From: Cucumis sativus
Lineage: Eukaryota > Streptophyta > Magnoliopsida > Cucurbitales > Cucurbitaceae
Assembly (NCBI RefSeq): GCF_000004075.3
Contig: NC_026660.2
Coordinates: 23,005,498-23,069,497, forward strand
DNA: 64,000 nt
Reading direction: 5' to 3'
The notes beneath the pieces are model-generated. The model was not told the DNA's origin. It did not search any database and was given only the letters and a program-made list of their open reading frames with translations. Shown here in pieces: positions 46,278 to 59,880 of this stretch; the stretch's first letter is position 1; every line of letters starts with the position of its first letter. The position numbers were made by a program, and so were the translations under genes.

Positions 46278-48338
46278 TTATCTCACAATTTGAGCAATCC
46301 TTGGTGAACATGAAGAAGGCCCTCCTTGGGTCAGCCTTGTATTATAAGACTTGCATTTGAGGCACTTGTGCGCCACAATGTGATAATTAACCTCTGATAT
46401 CTCACTGCAGTCATTGCAAAGAATCCAAACCTGATCATAATACAAGAAGGAAAATTTTCAGTTCATAAAAAAAATCAGCAGTTTCTTTTGAGAAACCACA
46501 CTTTGTTTTACGTTTACACCCAGTACTTTACCATTTTATGTTGGTACATTTGTGGCATCGGCGTTGATGCAACCTGAGATTTTAAGTGAATATATGTTAG
46601 GATCATGTGAATGTTGTCACTTGTTATTACTTTGATTAGTTTATAAGGGTTCGAACCTCGTGATCGAGTTTCTCCCATACGCTCGACATATCGCAATAGG
46701 ATTTTGAGCAAACAGGGCAGGTGTATCTGCAGATACAAAGCAATGGTTTTGGTAATTCATTTAAATGATCGTAAAGAACAAAAAGGATTTTATGTAGCAA
46801 AAAGAAGAGATGAACTAACTGTAAACGTTGCTCCATCTCCTTCACACATTCTAAATGAATAGTGTGTCCACATGGCAAAACGGAAATGTCGCTCATTGTA
46901 TCGAAAAGAAACTGCAGGAACGGATGGTTGATTATGTTATTGACATAGAACATTTCATATTGATAAATGACATGTATAAACATCACAAAATAATTTCTTG
47001 TTTTGAAATTTCACCTCAAAGCAAACAGGACAGTTGTGGTGCATTGCCTTTTCCACACAATTGTGGGAGTTCTCCATCAGTTTTGAATAGCAACAACCTA
47101 AAAAGATGAAGAAACTTCCGAATTGAGTGGCTGGAAAAGTAGAGAGCTCTAAGAAGTTGAATCATAAAAACTGTTCCGAAGTTCTTACCACACTTTTTGC
47201 AGTGGAAAAAGTTGTCCTCACCTCCAACTCTGCAAAGCGAGAAAGAAAGAAATCTTTAAACTGCATCTAATAAATTGTGAAAGCTACGGAGAAAGGAAGA
47301 TAAATGCATAAATATACAAAGATGTTCAAGGAAATGGTTTGGACCTGCAAATACCACATTCATTACAATGGTACTGCTTCTTTGAAACCTAGCAAAACAG
47401 TTTCAAGTCACCAAAAAATTTAAGATCAGGAAACTAATAATATAGATCGAAGTTAATTAGATGATGTTGATAGAAGCCTACATCATCATCAAAGAACTTG
47501 CACTTTGCGCAAAAGTACTTTCCCATACAAACTCCACATTGAATACAATATTGTCGCACCTAAAAGAAGTAAGAAAAGATAGTTAGTTGTCTTCCCCATA
47601 TTTTTAGGTGACGGAGGCTTTGAAGGAAAGAACTTACATCTTGTTCTGTGCCACACAAGGAACAGATGACCTGTAGAGAGATACAAAACAAGAACTCATG
47701 AATTATAATTTATATTTATAGAAAATTTAAAGGTCTTTCTAAATACTCTCTCTATTTCTTTGTTATGCAATCTCCTCCTAAACGTTTTTAAGATCCTAGC
47801 AAAATTGAACTTGAAACTGATCTGAATCAAAAAACCAAGGATAAAACACGAATTCAGAAGCTAAGTGGAACATGAAGCTTAATTGATACTTGAAAGGAAA
47901 CTTACTTTTTCCATATCCTGGCGAGGAATGTCGTGGCGTAAGAGAGGATCCACATCTAATGAATTCTGCATAAAGAGCATCAATGGGAAGCTTCATGAAT
48001 CCAATTTCTCAATATATATATATATATGAAAATAACAATCAATCAGAAGCCAACCTTAGCTTCATTGTGACAATGTCTGCAATCAAATATTTCATTGCAA
48101 CAAGGAGCTCTAATCTTACACCTCCTTCTATAATGAGAACACCTTCGAATTATAAACCAAATAAATAAGAAATCTCCCACGCAAAACCTCTACGAAAAAA
48201 ACACTAATAGTCATTTCGAAATCAATTTAGACACTGTTTAAGAATGGTGAACTACCCGAAGCTGCCATATCCGAGATCGATCGATGACATGTCGCCATTT
48301 GGGGAAATCCAAGCCTCCATTTCGCACTCCATCATCAT
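46278..48338 (-). CDS. CHYR1: CHY zinc-finger and RING-domain E3 ubiquitin ligase (RZFP34/CHYR1-like)
   Basis: Twelve minus-strand coding exons join in frame with GT-AG borders: 48338-48256, 48142-48055, 47965-47906, 47670-47638, 47559-47482, 47388-47345, 47229-47189, 47097-47015, 46911-46820, 46726-46657, 46573-46532 and 46430-46278, giving 288 residues. The CHY finger begins [26 protein letters not shown] finger follows ([20 protein letters not shown]). The RING runs from C165 to C207 (CPVC...CGH...H..C...CPVC). A C-terminal zinc ribbon has CNDC and HKCLKC. Plant members ubiquitinate targets such as MYB factors and act in ABA and drought signalling in nucleus and cytosol. The wording [16 protein letters not shown] and [14 protein letters not shown] favours the RZFP34/CHYR1 branch. 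The start lies in a run of three ATGs (48338, 48335, 48332), so the exact first methionine is uncertain. A 5' UTR acceptor may lie at about 48,355. Confidence 0.93.
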
Positions 48339-51300
48339 CAGAAAAAATCTCCTGAAAATCAAAAGCACAAGCTAGCATGAGCGAAAAATTAAAGAATTCA
48401 ACCAAAAAATGAGGTGAAAAGTGGTTGAAAAATAGGAGAAGAAAAGGGACGGACCCCTGTAACAACAACAAAAGGAACAAAGTTTCCAACAGCGGAAAAT
48501 TTCAAATGGTAATATAATTAAAATTCCTTAAGGTATCATTATTCAATTCCGTTTTAGAGGTACTGATTAAACTATCCGCTTCGGAGAGGGATCTCGCCGG
48601 AGGAGAAGGAGAAGGAAGAGCAGATTTTCAGTTCATAGAAAATATCAGAGAAGTGGGTGTGAAATTCCAAAAGTACCCTTCAAAAGTTCTGGCCGCCGCC
48701 GTGTTTTTATTGTACGTAAATCAATGACGAGGCGACACGCCAACGTGATTCCCTTTTACTCTTTTATTCGAAAAATTAACGAAACGGCGTCGTTTGAAGT
48801 GTCACGTTTTGTTTTCTTTATAATATTTGTAATATGAATTGTCATAATGTTTTTCTATTCATTTGATACTTTCGAAACCTTCGGAGAAGAATAATTTAAA
48901 TTAAGATGATTTGAATTAATTTTCATGTTGTTATTATTTCAGTGCCTTAATATAATTCTCAAATTTTTATGAGATTAATTAATCGACTAGTCTCTAACTT
49001 TTTATTATGATATTTATAAGTCTATTGCACTCTTTATACTTTCTAAGTTTCTATTATTCTTAAAAAAATTATTTTATAATAATCGTATTTTAGAATGCGA
49101 TTGAAATAAATTTTAATTTTGTAATAATTGTATTTAAAATGTGATTGAAATGATAGGGGTGAATATTACATTCTTCCTATTCTCCTATCCATAAATAATT
49201 TTTTTTCCCTTGAAAAACAGTGGTCTTCTTCACAACTCCATATACACCCCCAGGTTTTTTCCATACTAAAATAAACAAACAATAGAACACATATAATTAT
49301 AGAGACAAAAGTTGTGTATTTAAACCAAAATCCTCAATAATCCTTCAAAAGGGAGAAAAAAAAAGTAAATTACAAATTTAGCCCCAAATACAAATTTAGT
49401 TTAACGAATGAAGAGAAGAATAGAATTGAATAGAAAGTTGGATATATTGGTCATTTACCACCTTGGGTCACGCTCACTTACCAGAAATGAGAGAATATTC
49501 TTAAAAGGGCAGCGTTTCAATGGAGGAAGCTCCGATCAGGAAATGAAAAGAGAAAAAGATAAAAGAAGTAATGTAGTAATGGTAAGTAAGAATATAATGG
49601 ATTTGAATATATATAGAGCGATGAATGTGGATAAGTGGATAAGTACAGAACAACAGGATTTGGATTTCCGGAGACATCCAGATTGAATCGGGTTCGATAT
49701 ATTCTATTGCGGTAGGTGCGTTTTTCAATTTTAATGGCTTTTGATTAAGATGTTTCTTTTAAAAGTTTAAAGTGAATGTATGATCGATATTCATTTTTGT
49801 CTTTTTAAGTTGCCAGTAAGCTGTCATATAAGATTGGTGGGTTGAAATATTATCGATGTAACAAAATAGCACGATTTATTATATGTGATAGAGATATTTA
49901 ATATTAGTTTTGTGTCAAAAGAAATGATCCTAGAAACGTTGGACATGTGACCAAATTTTCATTCACATTTTCTGTTCATGGGGTTTAGGGTTTTGTAGAA
50001 TGAGAATGAGCTATTGTGAGTATAGTGCATGTTTATTTGTTCACTTAGTTTCAATATTATAGCATTTTTGTTGAATTTTACTTTGGTATTTAAAGTTTTT
50101 TTTGTATCGGTAGTTGAGTTAAACTTAGTTAGAAATGGAAAATTTTAAAATATTTTCTTTATATAAAAAACCCAGTGAAAGCTAATCAATTATAGTTTTT
50201 TAATTCTTAAAATGATCATTTTGTTCTATATATGTATCTTGATGCTGTTTTAATTAGAGTACTTTGGTATCTTTTAATGTCCAATTTGAATATATAAACT
50301 TTTATTATATCTTAGGTTAAAAGTATTTTAATTTTTTTAAAACCTTTAAGTTCTTATTTTTAGTAAATCTTATATTTAATCGTTTGATAATCATAATCAT
50401 TTGATTTTCATGTAAAGAAATACAAATATGTGAAAATATTTTAAAAACAGGTACACAGTGAAAATGCTAATAATAAAAAAAAAAGTAATGAATAAAATTA
50501 AATTTAGTGGGTAGGAATTCAATTTAAAGCTTAGAAATTAAAATTAGACATTTGAAAGTATAAGTACTAAAATCGAACAAATTCTGGATATATGAACTAA
50601 AATGATATTTTAATCTAAATCTTAAATTTAGTCACTCGAAAGTTAAATATTATCAGATTCACGCAAGAAAATATGATATGTTATTTGGAAGTATTTAGAT
50701 TAAAATTTAACAAATTTCAAAGTATAACAATAAAAAAGGTTATATCAAATTAAATTGAAACAAAATTCAAAACTATGAATCTAAATTTTCTTATTCACAA
50801 TTCCAATTCTTTTATTCGACGAGTGCAAGACCAAAGGAAGATATCGTGCTAATTTTGAGAAGTACAATCAACATCAACAATTTGTATTGTGATCGTGTTA
50901 AAGTTACTTTCAAAGCTACAGTATCCATGTTACAACATCTTCATTATGAATATGTTATAAAATGTAGATTAAATTTAAAACTTGGAGTAATTCAACCAAC
51001 TCAAAATTACCTAAATGATAATTAAAAAAAAAAAGAAAACAATTGGGTTTTTTCTTTAAAAGTTATTTTGGGCTAAAATTAATTGTGTTTGAAAAGGTGT
51101 GTGTAGTGATGTTTAGAATATTTTTCAACCTAAGTTTGGTACATCAACAAACGTGTTGCTTTTTTCTCTTATCATCTTGGTATGTGTTTGTGGAGACCAA
51201 CTTTTAAAATAATAAAAGTGATCAATATTCTTTTCCTTTTTCTTTTCTAAATAACCCCTATATATATATATATATATTCAATAGATATTTGTTTTTCTTT

Positions 51301-53367
51301 TTAAATTCATGACGATTGATGACGTGATTTTTCGTCGGATATAACTTAACTAATATCTATACATGTTAATCTCAAATATATTATTTTAAACTATAAAATT
51401 ATTAGACTTTATTAGATAACATCAATATTTAAAAAAATTGTTAGTCATATAAACTATTCTATTATTAATAGATTGCTATAACAATTAGATTTAAGTTTTA
51501 AGTTTGGTTCTATTTATAAATTATTTTCAATTATAATATAGTGCTATAAACCTTTAGAAAAGAATATTTCTAATCACAGTGAAAAAAAGAAAAACCTAGA
51601 ATGAAAAGGCACATGAAAAGGAACCCAAGAAACTTTTGATAGCATGTGCATGGTCCAAATTATGCAACATCATACCAACTTTAGTTTTGTTGAATTGGTT
51701 CTTTCCTCTAACGTTATTTATCCTTTTGTTATATATTTTTTTTATTTTTTTACTTTCGGTTTTTTTAGGTTAAAATTAATATTTATTTGTTCTATGACGT
51801 TTTAAAACGAACCATTTAATCTTCCAATGGTTCTAAATAGTTTTACTTGTCAACGTGCATCGATCAATGAAGAATGCTAACGGACACACATTTTATTTCC
51901 ATCTTATGTGTCTACTTCGTTCAGATCTTGTTTCTTTGTTCTTCTAGATGAAGGGAGAGTTACTTCTTCTCGATAGATCTGAACAGTTTGAATTTCAGGA
52001 CTAGAAAAAAGAATAAAAGGAAGAGGAGAAGGAGAAGTAGAAGAAAAAAAAAGTTATGACTTCGATTTAGATTTGTACAAACACATGTACCAGAAGTTTG
52101 TATTATATATAGAGTTTTTTCTCCTGTACTCATTCCTTGTTGAACAACACAACCAGTAGAAATTACCCCATTCCTTTAAACATATAGTAACACACACACA
52201 CATATATCTTTGTTCTCTTATGATCAGTTGAATTATTGTTCTTTTAACCATCAATATTTCATGTTTCTGAACAAGTTGAAGAAAACCCCCCAATATCTTA
52301 AACTGCCTCTTAATTCATCAGAAAAATCAAAGCTAAAGAAATAGAATGAAGGAGCTGAGAGAGAATGGAAGAGAGGCATGGGAGGCTTGATGGCGTTCTT
52401 CATATCTGAACGAAGAAGGAGAGAATGGAAACTAAAATGATGGTTACCACTAGTCAACTAACACTTAGTAGCTTTAAGGACCACTTAGAACTATTAATTC
52501 TCGAATATTTAGTTATCAAAGTGTTCATTTTAAAAGTTCAAATATCAAATAAACATCAACTTTAAACTTCCATCAAAAGTGAATTTTGTCATTTTTTTTT
52601 TCATATAGTTAAAATCTAAGAATGGATCGCACATGCTTCAACTTCGTAAAAGTTAAATAAAATTATTCTGTATTTTTACAAGTCTATGTCCAGCCAATAT
52701 ATAGAATATTGTATAATTTTTTATTTTTTTTGGATAAGAGGGTGATACGATATCAATTTAATCAAAACATAGTATAAAATGTATAACATAAATCTACTTT
52801 TTGAGATATATAAATACTAAAATTTTAATATATTAAGATGATTATTTTTATATAAAAAAAATTGTGAATGCAACGTTATTAACCTCTTCAAAATCATAAT
52901 AACAATAGTGATTTTGATGTGCAAAATAAACATTAATTGCTTTTTATTCATCATTAAATTAAAGATTTATGAAGAAAAAAAACAAAAGAAAAAATCAACA
53001 CACACAGCCAACAAAAAATGGATTCTTTTTTCTTTTACTTTTACTTCTTTTTTCTAATAGTAAAAATATATATTGTAAGATTTTTGGATAGGTATAGATA
53101 CCTATAATGTAATTGGAAAATTCCAACCACAAAAAAGTGACTGCAAAAATAGAAATAAGTGTTATCCAAAGTTAAAGAAGAAGAAAAAAAAGTAGAAAAA
53201 GAGAAAGATATTCTGCTTTTTGTAAGGAAGAGGAGTTATTCATCTTAATCTCATCAATCAACAAATATTTCATTAATTAATAAATCAAAACTCTCAATCT
53301 AACTACTCTAACGTACTCTAGTGTTGTTGAATGGATAAGAAAAAAAGATTTGCACAAGTGAAATAAG

Positions 53368-53531
53368 CACTATTAGAAAATGGGTTTTAACGCAAGAGTT
53401 TCAACGACACAATTTTCTTGTCGAAGATAGGCTATTTAACGACACTTTAAACTGTCTAGTAAATTGTGAAATTATGGGTTTAAAGTGTAATGAATTGATA
53501 AGATGTATACAATTTATATTTTCTTATAGTG
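53368..53531. mobile_element. Miniature non-autonomous CACTA (En/Spm-type) element, 164 bp
   Basis: It begins CACTATTAGAAAAT (53368-53381) and ends ATTTTCTTATAGTG (53518-53531), a 14-base terminal inverted repeat with one mismatch and the CACTA/TAGTG ends that define the superfamily. The interior has TTTCAACGACAC and TTTAACGACACTTT subterminal motifs. The three bases on either side (AAG and GGA) do not match, so the target duplication has decayed or one edge has changed. It has no coding capacity. Confidence 0.7.
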
Positions 53532-54518
53532 GGACACATAAGTCAAACAAATATTAGGTTTACAAGTTCTTGAATCGAATCCACGTACTTTTAATTGTCA
53601 ATTTAAACAAGGAATAAAATCGAAAAAGAAGATAACTATTAAAGAAAAGAGAGTGAAAAGGTGGGAAGAATTGGTCCAATTCTTTCCCTTTATCTATATC
53701 TATCCTAATGAGTTGCATGCTCACATGTGTTGATGCCTTTTTACCTTTACATGATTTTCAAAAGGGATGGAAGAAAAATCTTGTCCAAAAAATATCATTC
53801 TTATCTATTTTAACTTTAAAATAAAAATTACATCATTTTATATTGAAATTTAATTCAAATGATAATTTTAAAATTATTTATACATTTTTAAAACAACATC
53901 ATTTTAAAATAATTGCTTTTAACTTTACTCAATCTAAACAAAGGGTTAACCTAATAAGTAAAAAAGAAAAAGAAATGACTTATAAAGAGTCAAAAGAAAA
54001 TATGTGTATTTTTCGTGATGTTGGAACATAATTCCTCTCATCGTTAAAAAGTTTGATATAAAGGAAGGAGTCATTCAACAAATATATGCTTTATATAGTG
54101 TGAAATAGAAAATCGATGATGTTTATAATAGGTATCTGAATACTCCACTCTAATTTTTTTAGACCTATCATTATAGAATGCGAAATAAAAAATTAACTTT
54201 AGTCATAAAATCAACGTTATGATAGAAAGGGTGTCTATTCATTGAAAAGTAGCTACAAACGCTTTTAATGTGGATTCTACAATGAAAAAAAATATATATA
54301 CCTAAATTAGAGTTTTAAACTATATCACACGTAAATTTTTATATAAATATAAAAGTTAAAATAGATAATTTACCAGAACTTTGGAAGTGCAAAAACACCA
54401 CAGGTAAAATTACAAAGCTACGTTTGAAAATTCTCAACAAAAAATTTTAAATAATAATTATTTTAAAGTCAAGAATCGTCTAACTAAGAGATAACGACTA
54501 TCCTCATTATTCACATTG

Positions 54519-54596
54519 CCTCCTCATAAGCATGTAGAGCTCATTCAAAATAAAGAACCTCCTCGTAAGCATGTAGAGCTCATTCAAAATAAAGAA
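54519..54596. repeat. 39-bp tandem duplication
   Basis: CCTCCTCATAAGCATGTAGA, followed by GCTCATTCAAAATAAAGAA, is immediately repeated with one change (CGTAAG in place of CATAAG). Confidence 0.97.
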
Positions 54597-55524
54597 TCTT
54601 GGTTTGAAAACCAAAAGATATCTAGACTTATCTATATATATATAAAAAGATAAAGTATATATATTGCAACAAATTAGAATATTCTAATTTGATAGTATTT
54701 TTTGGAATAAAATCCATAGGTGAAGGAGAAGAAATTTGCCAGAATGCTCCACATTTTTGTTCTTTTGACAATTTTTAAAATGGAAGTCAGAAATTTGTTG
54801 GTATCATCAATACCAATTTCCTATATAAAAGAGTTTAGATCCAATTTCATCTTTTGATATTTGGGCTTCACCCTTTTCCCTCTTGGACTATCATGACTCT
54901 ATTTGTAAATTACATTTCTGTCTTTGACCCATCTAAACCAATACCATTCTATAAGGGCTTTAGGACCCATTTTCTACCTGCTTTTTTTTACTTCCAAAAA
55001 TAATAAAATCATATGTCTCTACCTTTTTTTAATTATCTTATGATAATCATATGATATTACTAATTATTTGATATATTCGCAATATGCAAAAGAGCGTTAT
55101 GGACTGTTTTATTTTTCTAAATGTTTTTGTCATTTTTTCTCTTTATTAATTATTTTCAAACTAATATTAAAATTTCTATATATTGTTCCTCCATTTGGAG
55201 TTTACCGTTGTTTTATTGAGAAAATTTTATTGTTAAATTTTTTCACATAAATCATTAAATTATTTTAAGAAATTATATTTATTAAGTTTTTGTTGATATT
55301 ATACAAACATTTTCCAAGAAAATAATTTGTTTATATTATTGAAATTATACAATATATAATTGGAGTATAAAATAACAAACTTTAACAATTAGGCAAACAC
55401 ATGGATAGTTGAAAAGGAAATGATATTATGAAAGCCACATGAGAAAAGACCAAACTCGTTAATATCTTGTGAAGAAAGAAACCATAGTATGGGTCTAGTA
55501 CTCACTTAATGCCTACTGCTTTTG

Positions 55525-55535
55525 CTATATATATA

Positions 55536-55577
<42 letters not shown>
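55525..55577. repeat. (TA)n microsatellite
   Basis: About 26 TA units with one interruption (TATTATA). TA arrays of this length are highly mutable. Shorter ones occur at about 51,257-51,277 and 16,448-16,460. Confidence 0.97.
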
Positions 55578-55580
<3 letters not shown>

Positions 55581-55994
55581 AAGAGAGATATTAAGTCTCA
55601 AACACAATAACAATGAGTTCGAATATGTTTACGTAGTAAAGTTGAAATAAGTTTGAAAACAGTGTATTAGATGAACTCTTTCTTTAAAACATTCAATATT
55701 TTGAAAAGCAAGAGGTGCCTTGAACATGGTGAAAACCACTTTTAATAACAAAAGCAGAGATAGGTTGTGTTTGGAAAATGAAAAAGGCTATGAAAGTCAA
55801 AAGTGATTGTTGCCAATAATAGATGGTGGGTATATGACAAGTGAATTAATAAGCTTAATTTAATAGGTTCAAAACTACACATTTTGACTCTCACTTCTGT
55901 GGACCAAACCCAAAAAAAAATTATTTCTCGAACTACTTTGGTTCGGGTGTTTTTTTTCAACATTAGTAATAAAAGAAAGAAAAATTATTTTTAA

Positions 55995-56150
55995 AAATAA
56001 TAAATTTTACCAAATATTTACAACTTATAGTAAATTTCATCATTGATAGTCATTGATATGTTATAACGATAAAAGACTATTAATGATAAAGTGCAAAATT
56101 TTATTATAACTTGTAAATATTTTAATTTATTTTGCTATTGTTAAAAATGC
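55995..56150. mobile_element. MITE-like hairpin element
   Basis: The left end (CCAAATATTTACAACTTATA) is inverted at the right (TATAACTTGTAAATATTTTA, then TTTTGCTATTGTTA). The middle has TCATTGATAGTCATTGATA and GACTATTAATGATAAA. It belongs to the same family as the element at 57,890. Confidence 0.55.
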
Positions 56151-56213
56151 CCCTAAAAGAAACAAACTATATCTATTTCATGACAGAAAACCATAAATAT
56201 AATATAATTAATC

Positions 56214-56450
56214 AAAATATTTACAGCAAAGTTTTAGATTCTATCAATGATAGACTTTAATAAATATTGATAATAATGTCTATCAAGAATTGTCAGACGC
56301 TAATAAAAGACTACTAGTGTTTATTAGTAATAGAATCTGAAAATTTTGTTATGTGTATATATTTTAAAGAGTTTTACCATTTACCATTTACCATTTACAA
56401 TAATTTTCATGTCATAAATTGTAAATATTTTGTCAACTTTATCAAATAAC
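56214..56450. mobile_element. MITE-like hairpin element, second copy
   Basis: AATATTTACAGCAAAGTTTT at the left, TCTATCAATGATAGACTTTA in the middle (a palindrome CTATCAATGATAG) and TTTTAAAGAGTTTTACCATT at the right. It is more diverged and followed by a short CATTTAC triplication. Confidence 0.45.
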
Positions 56451-57889
56451 ACTTGAGATGTGTTTGAAATCCATTTTCAAGCGTTTAATTTAAAAAATAA
56501 GTGAATGAACTTCTTTTATTTTAAATAAAAGCTTTTCCTAAGTCAATCCAAACAAAGTTCTAGGTGGAAGAGTGAAATTAAGATTTTTTTATTTTTTTTC
56601 ATTTTATCAAAGGTTAATCTATCAACCAAAGAGGGCAAAAGCTATATACATAAATCATGGAGAAAAAACTTTTTAACTACGATTTTATCAGTAAAAGTAT
56701 AATAAAAAATACATAGGTGTTTAAATAATACGACAACTCGAACCATCTAAACTATCCAATTCAAATTAGAAAGGTTGAATTGAGTTATATTTATTCTTCC
56801 TCTTTATTTCTATTTTTCCTAGAGATTGGTATGGCCTTAAGTGAATATATATATAAACTTGATCTAACTCTACTCGAATAAATTTTGTAGGTTTATCTTG
56901 AGGTTGAATTTCTCTTTTAGTGTTTTTACTTTTATCTAAAGTTTGTAGTAGATAACATAGATATATGACATTTGATTTTTATGAAAATTTAGTTATTAGC
57001 AATGCATAATAGATAAATTCAAACTATTTAATACAACAAGAAGAAAATAACGATAATCCAAAACCCTACTACACTAAGCTAATCCAATTTTTTTAGAGTT
57101 AGATTGGAACTCAAATTTAGACATTTGGGATATCTAACCAATCTTAAGTCGTCTCCTATCGAACCAAATTCACCCGGTGTCCATGGTAAGACCGAGTCAA
57201 TTTTTATTAGTACAATAATTTGTGTGTCCTTGTACAACTGCTACAATATCATTTCATCATTGGATTCCACCCTAAGAGAAAGAGAAGAAGAGGAGTAGAC
57301 AAAATTATTCAAATCTTACATTATTGTAATCATTAACTTAAAAGTTTCACAATACTCGAAAAAAAGTTTCAATACACATTAATTTTTCTATATAGAAAAA
57401 AACAAAATCAAATGTATGCTCTACCCACTATAAGGCAGGCGGTAGTACTACTAGTTACTATTAATTCACATGCTTGTTATTCTTTTTTTTGGACTATTCA
57501 TGATTTCAAAGTTCTTTTTTTCTCTTTTTTATTATATTATATTTCCAAACTAAACAATAGTTTTAGAGATAGTTTGAAACGATAATTATCTAAGACTTGA
57601 CACTGTTTCAAAACCATTTGTTTGCTATAATATTTACTGTTTTAAATTTATCGTTCTTTTATTATTTACTGCAGTGTTTACTATTATATAACCAAATTAT
57701 CCCAAACACAAACTATTATAGTCTAACTTTTCTTATAATTATAATAACTTACTATTTGTCTCAAACTTTCATTCATCTCTAATATTGACTCTTATAAGTT
57801 TTTGTTTATGAATTATGTAAAATTAAAAGTTCAAAAAACTTATTAGATATGAAATTAAAAGTTGTGTTTCTTTTTTTTTAACATTTTTT

Positions 57890-58057
57890 AAAATAGCAAA
57901 ATATGTTAAAATATTTACAAACTATAACAAAATGTATAATTCTATCAATGATAATCATTGATAGATTCCTATCACTAAAGACTATCAATGTCTATTATTG
58001 ATAAAATTTAACCATTTTGCTATATGTGGTAAATATTTTGTCAAAATTACTATTTTT
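57890..58057. mobile_element. MITE-like hairpin element, best copy
   Basis: The left end AAAATAGCAAAATATG...AATATTTACAAACTA is repeated inverted at the right, where the complement reads AAAATAGTAATTTTGACAAAATATTTACC...TAGCAAAATGG. The inverted ends are about 45 bases. The middle contains the near-palindrome CTATCAATGATAATCATTGA followed by TAG. Two relatives lie within 2 kb and weaker ones near 14.1 and 61.8 kb. Confidence 0.6.
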
Positions 58058-59880
58058 GACACATCTCTTTTTTTTTATAGATATTTTGGAAGGTTCGTGG
58101 TTTGATAGGAACTCTAAAATTTTAGGAATATATATTGTCCATTTTTCAAGTTATATTTATTGATCTCCTATTTATTTTTAATTATGCATCCTTTTTCTCT
58201 ACCTCAATTTAAAATATGAATTAGGTTGGTCTCATTTTCATACCATTTTTAATGTAAGTTAAAGTCAAACTAGTTTTTCTTTTTTTTCTCTTCCAAAGTT
58301 AGCCTATTGTGCTATCAGATTCGATTAGTGACAGTGTGAATGTGAACCAACTCTTGTTTGTATTATACTAAAAAAGTATATTTGGTTAATTTATTTATTG
58401 GAAGAAAAAAAAATTATTTCCAATACTCAACCAATTTTTACCATAGGTGATAGGAGCTTTATTTAGTAAAAAGTTATAGATTTGAATATCCTACTCCATG
58501 TATTATAATAATCGAGATGAGTTATCAAACTTTTAAAACGAATAATTGGTATTTTATCTTTTGATCATCTATGTTTGAATTGACAACGTTAGAAATTTCT
58601 CAATAACAATATTGTTAGTAAAACTAACCCTATTGAACTTTACCAAAAGTTAGAAGGGAGAGGTTGGGCTTGGATTCAAATTAATATGACCAACCAATCA
58701 TTGAACAAATCGGATCTAATATTAATGCGTGTAGAATAAGAAAAAAAAAACATCTCATTCTAATTATAAGAAATAGCTAACTTGAATTTTTTTATTTTCT
58801 TTCTCCATTTTAGACTTCTTTATCTTTAATTTGAGCATCAAAGTCATTTATTTTTTCCCCCTGAACAACAAATTTATTGTTCAATCATACAAATGTTAAA
58901 TGTTATGCACGTTTTGTTTACAAAGATTAATCTCTTAACTTAAAAAAACAATGTGTAGGTTAATTTTGATGAGTAATCACTTCTGGTAACAATGAAATTT
59001 AGTTTTTTTTTTTTTTTTTAAGGTAAAACAATGGACAAGAATTATATTGGAATTCATATTCAATAATGGAGATGCATATGTGGCAATTGACTTAATTTAA
59101 ATATATATAATTTAGAAAAGAAAATCGAAACCCTTTTTATTATTTTATATATTCAATTTTGAACTTGGTTTGGTTTTAAAGAGCACTTAAAATTGCCTCA
59201 CTTCACCAAAAAAAGAAAAAAATTAATCAATACTCTTTAACAATCATTTTCAAAGACATTTTCTCATTATAAAAACACTATTGGTTGTTGACATTGAAAC
59301 TCAAACACCCAATTCTTTTTACAAGATTTTGAAACATAAAATTGGTGAAGCATTGGGAATTTATTTTTAAAATCAGTTGATTGAATCTCATATTTGCATT
59401 ATTGAAGCAAAAGATATATAAATTTGTGAAAAATAGAAAAAAAAGTTGGGATGGTAATAAAGTAATTCCGAATGAAGGAAAAGGGTCCTACTGCATTATT
59501 TCAGAAAATAAAGAGTTGGAAAAAGAAAATCTGAAATTTGGAAACTTATCGAAATGGACAAAGAGAGGGAGAAAAAAATAAAAGACTTTAAAAATAAATC
59601 ACGTACAGACAGGAGCAGAATAACATAAATTACAACCTGGCCCTGATTTTCTTTCATCTTCAATCAAATCATCGCAGAGTCCAGACACGGCACTCAACGA
59701 CGACTACAAAGATGATGATGATGATCAAATCATGTAAAGATCCAACGCTCACAAATGAGACACGACCAAACCCATCCGATAAAAGAAACTTAACAAAACC
59801 AAATACACCAGATTAAAAAGAAAAGAAAAGAGTGGCCGCCGTCGCTGCCGCGTCCGCCGTGGGTGGTGGTGGTGCTTGAC

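Larger units (their letters stand above)
48700..59600. other. Gene-poor AT-rich region of ~11 kb
   Basis: No gene can be supported. Short frames (for example 49408-49686 plus, 52054-52457 minus, 53843-54031 plus, 55742-55963 minus, 57104-57298 plus) lack domains, splice partners or coding bias. The region contains a mini-CACTA element, at least three MITE-like hairpins, a 39-bp tandem duplication and TA microsatellites, listed separately. The first part (48,600-48,850) holds the CHY-RING promoter. Confidence 0.55.

Noticed and set aside
46645..46662. tRNA T-loop-like GGTTCGAACC
   Set aside because: It sits on an exon-intron border of the CHY-RING gene, and no acceptor stem or anticodon arm can be built around it.
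49408..49728. 92-codon plus-strand frame and an overlapping 75-codon minus-strand frame
   Set aside because: No recognisable domain, no splice partner, and the two strands compete.
51921..51990. Inverted GTTCAGATCT / AGATCTGAAC pair resembling a microRNA precursor
   Set aside because: Pairing stops after 10 bases and the core is itself a palindrome. No known microRNA sequence is present.
52355..52390. Minus-strand CCCATGCCTCTCTTCC, reminiscent of miR408
   Set aside because: The match to the mature family sequence has a gap and mismatches, and there is no opposite arm to form a hairpin.
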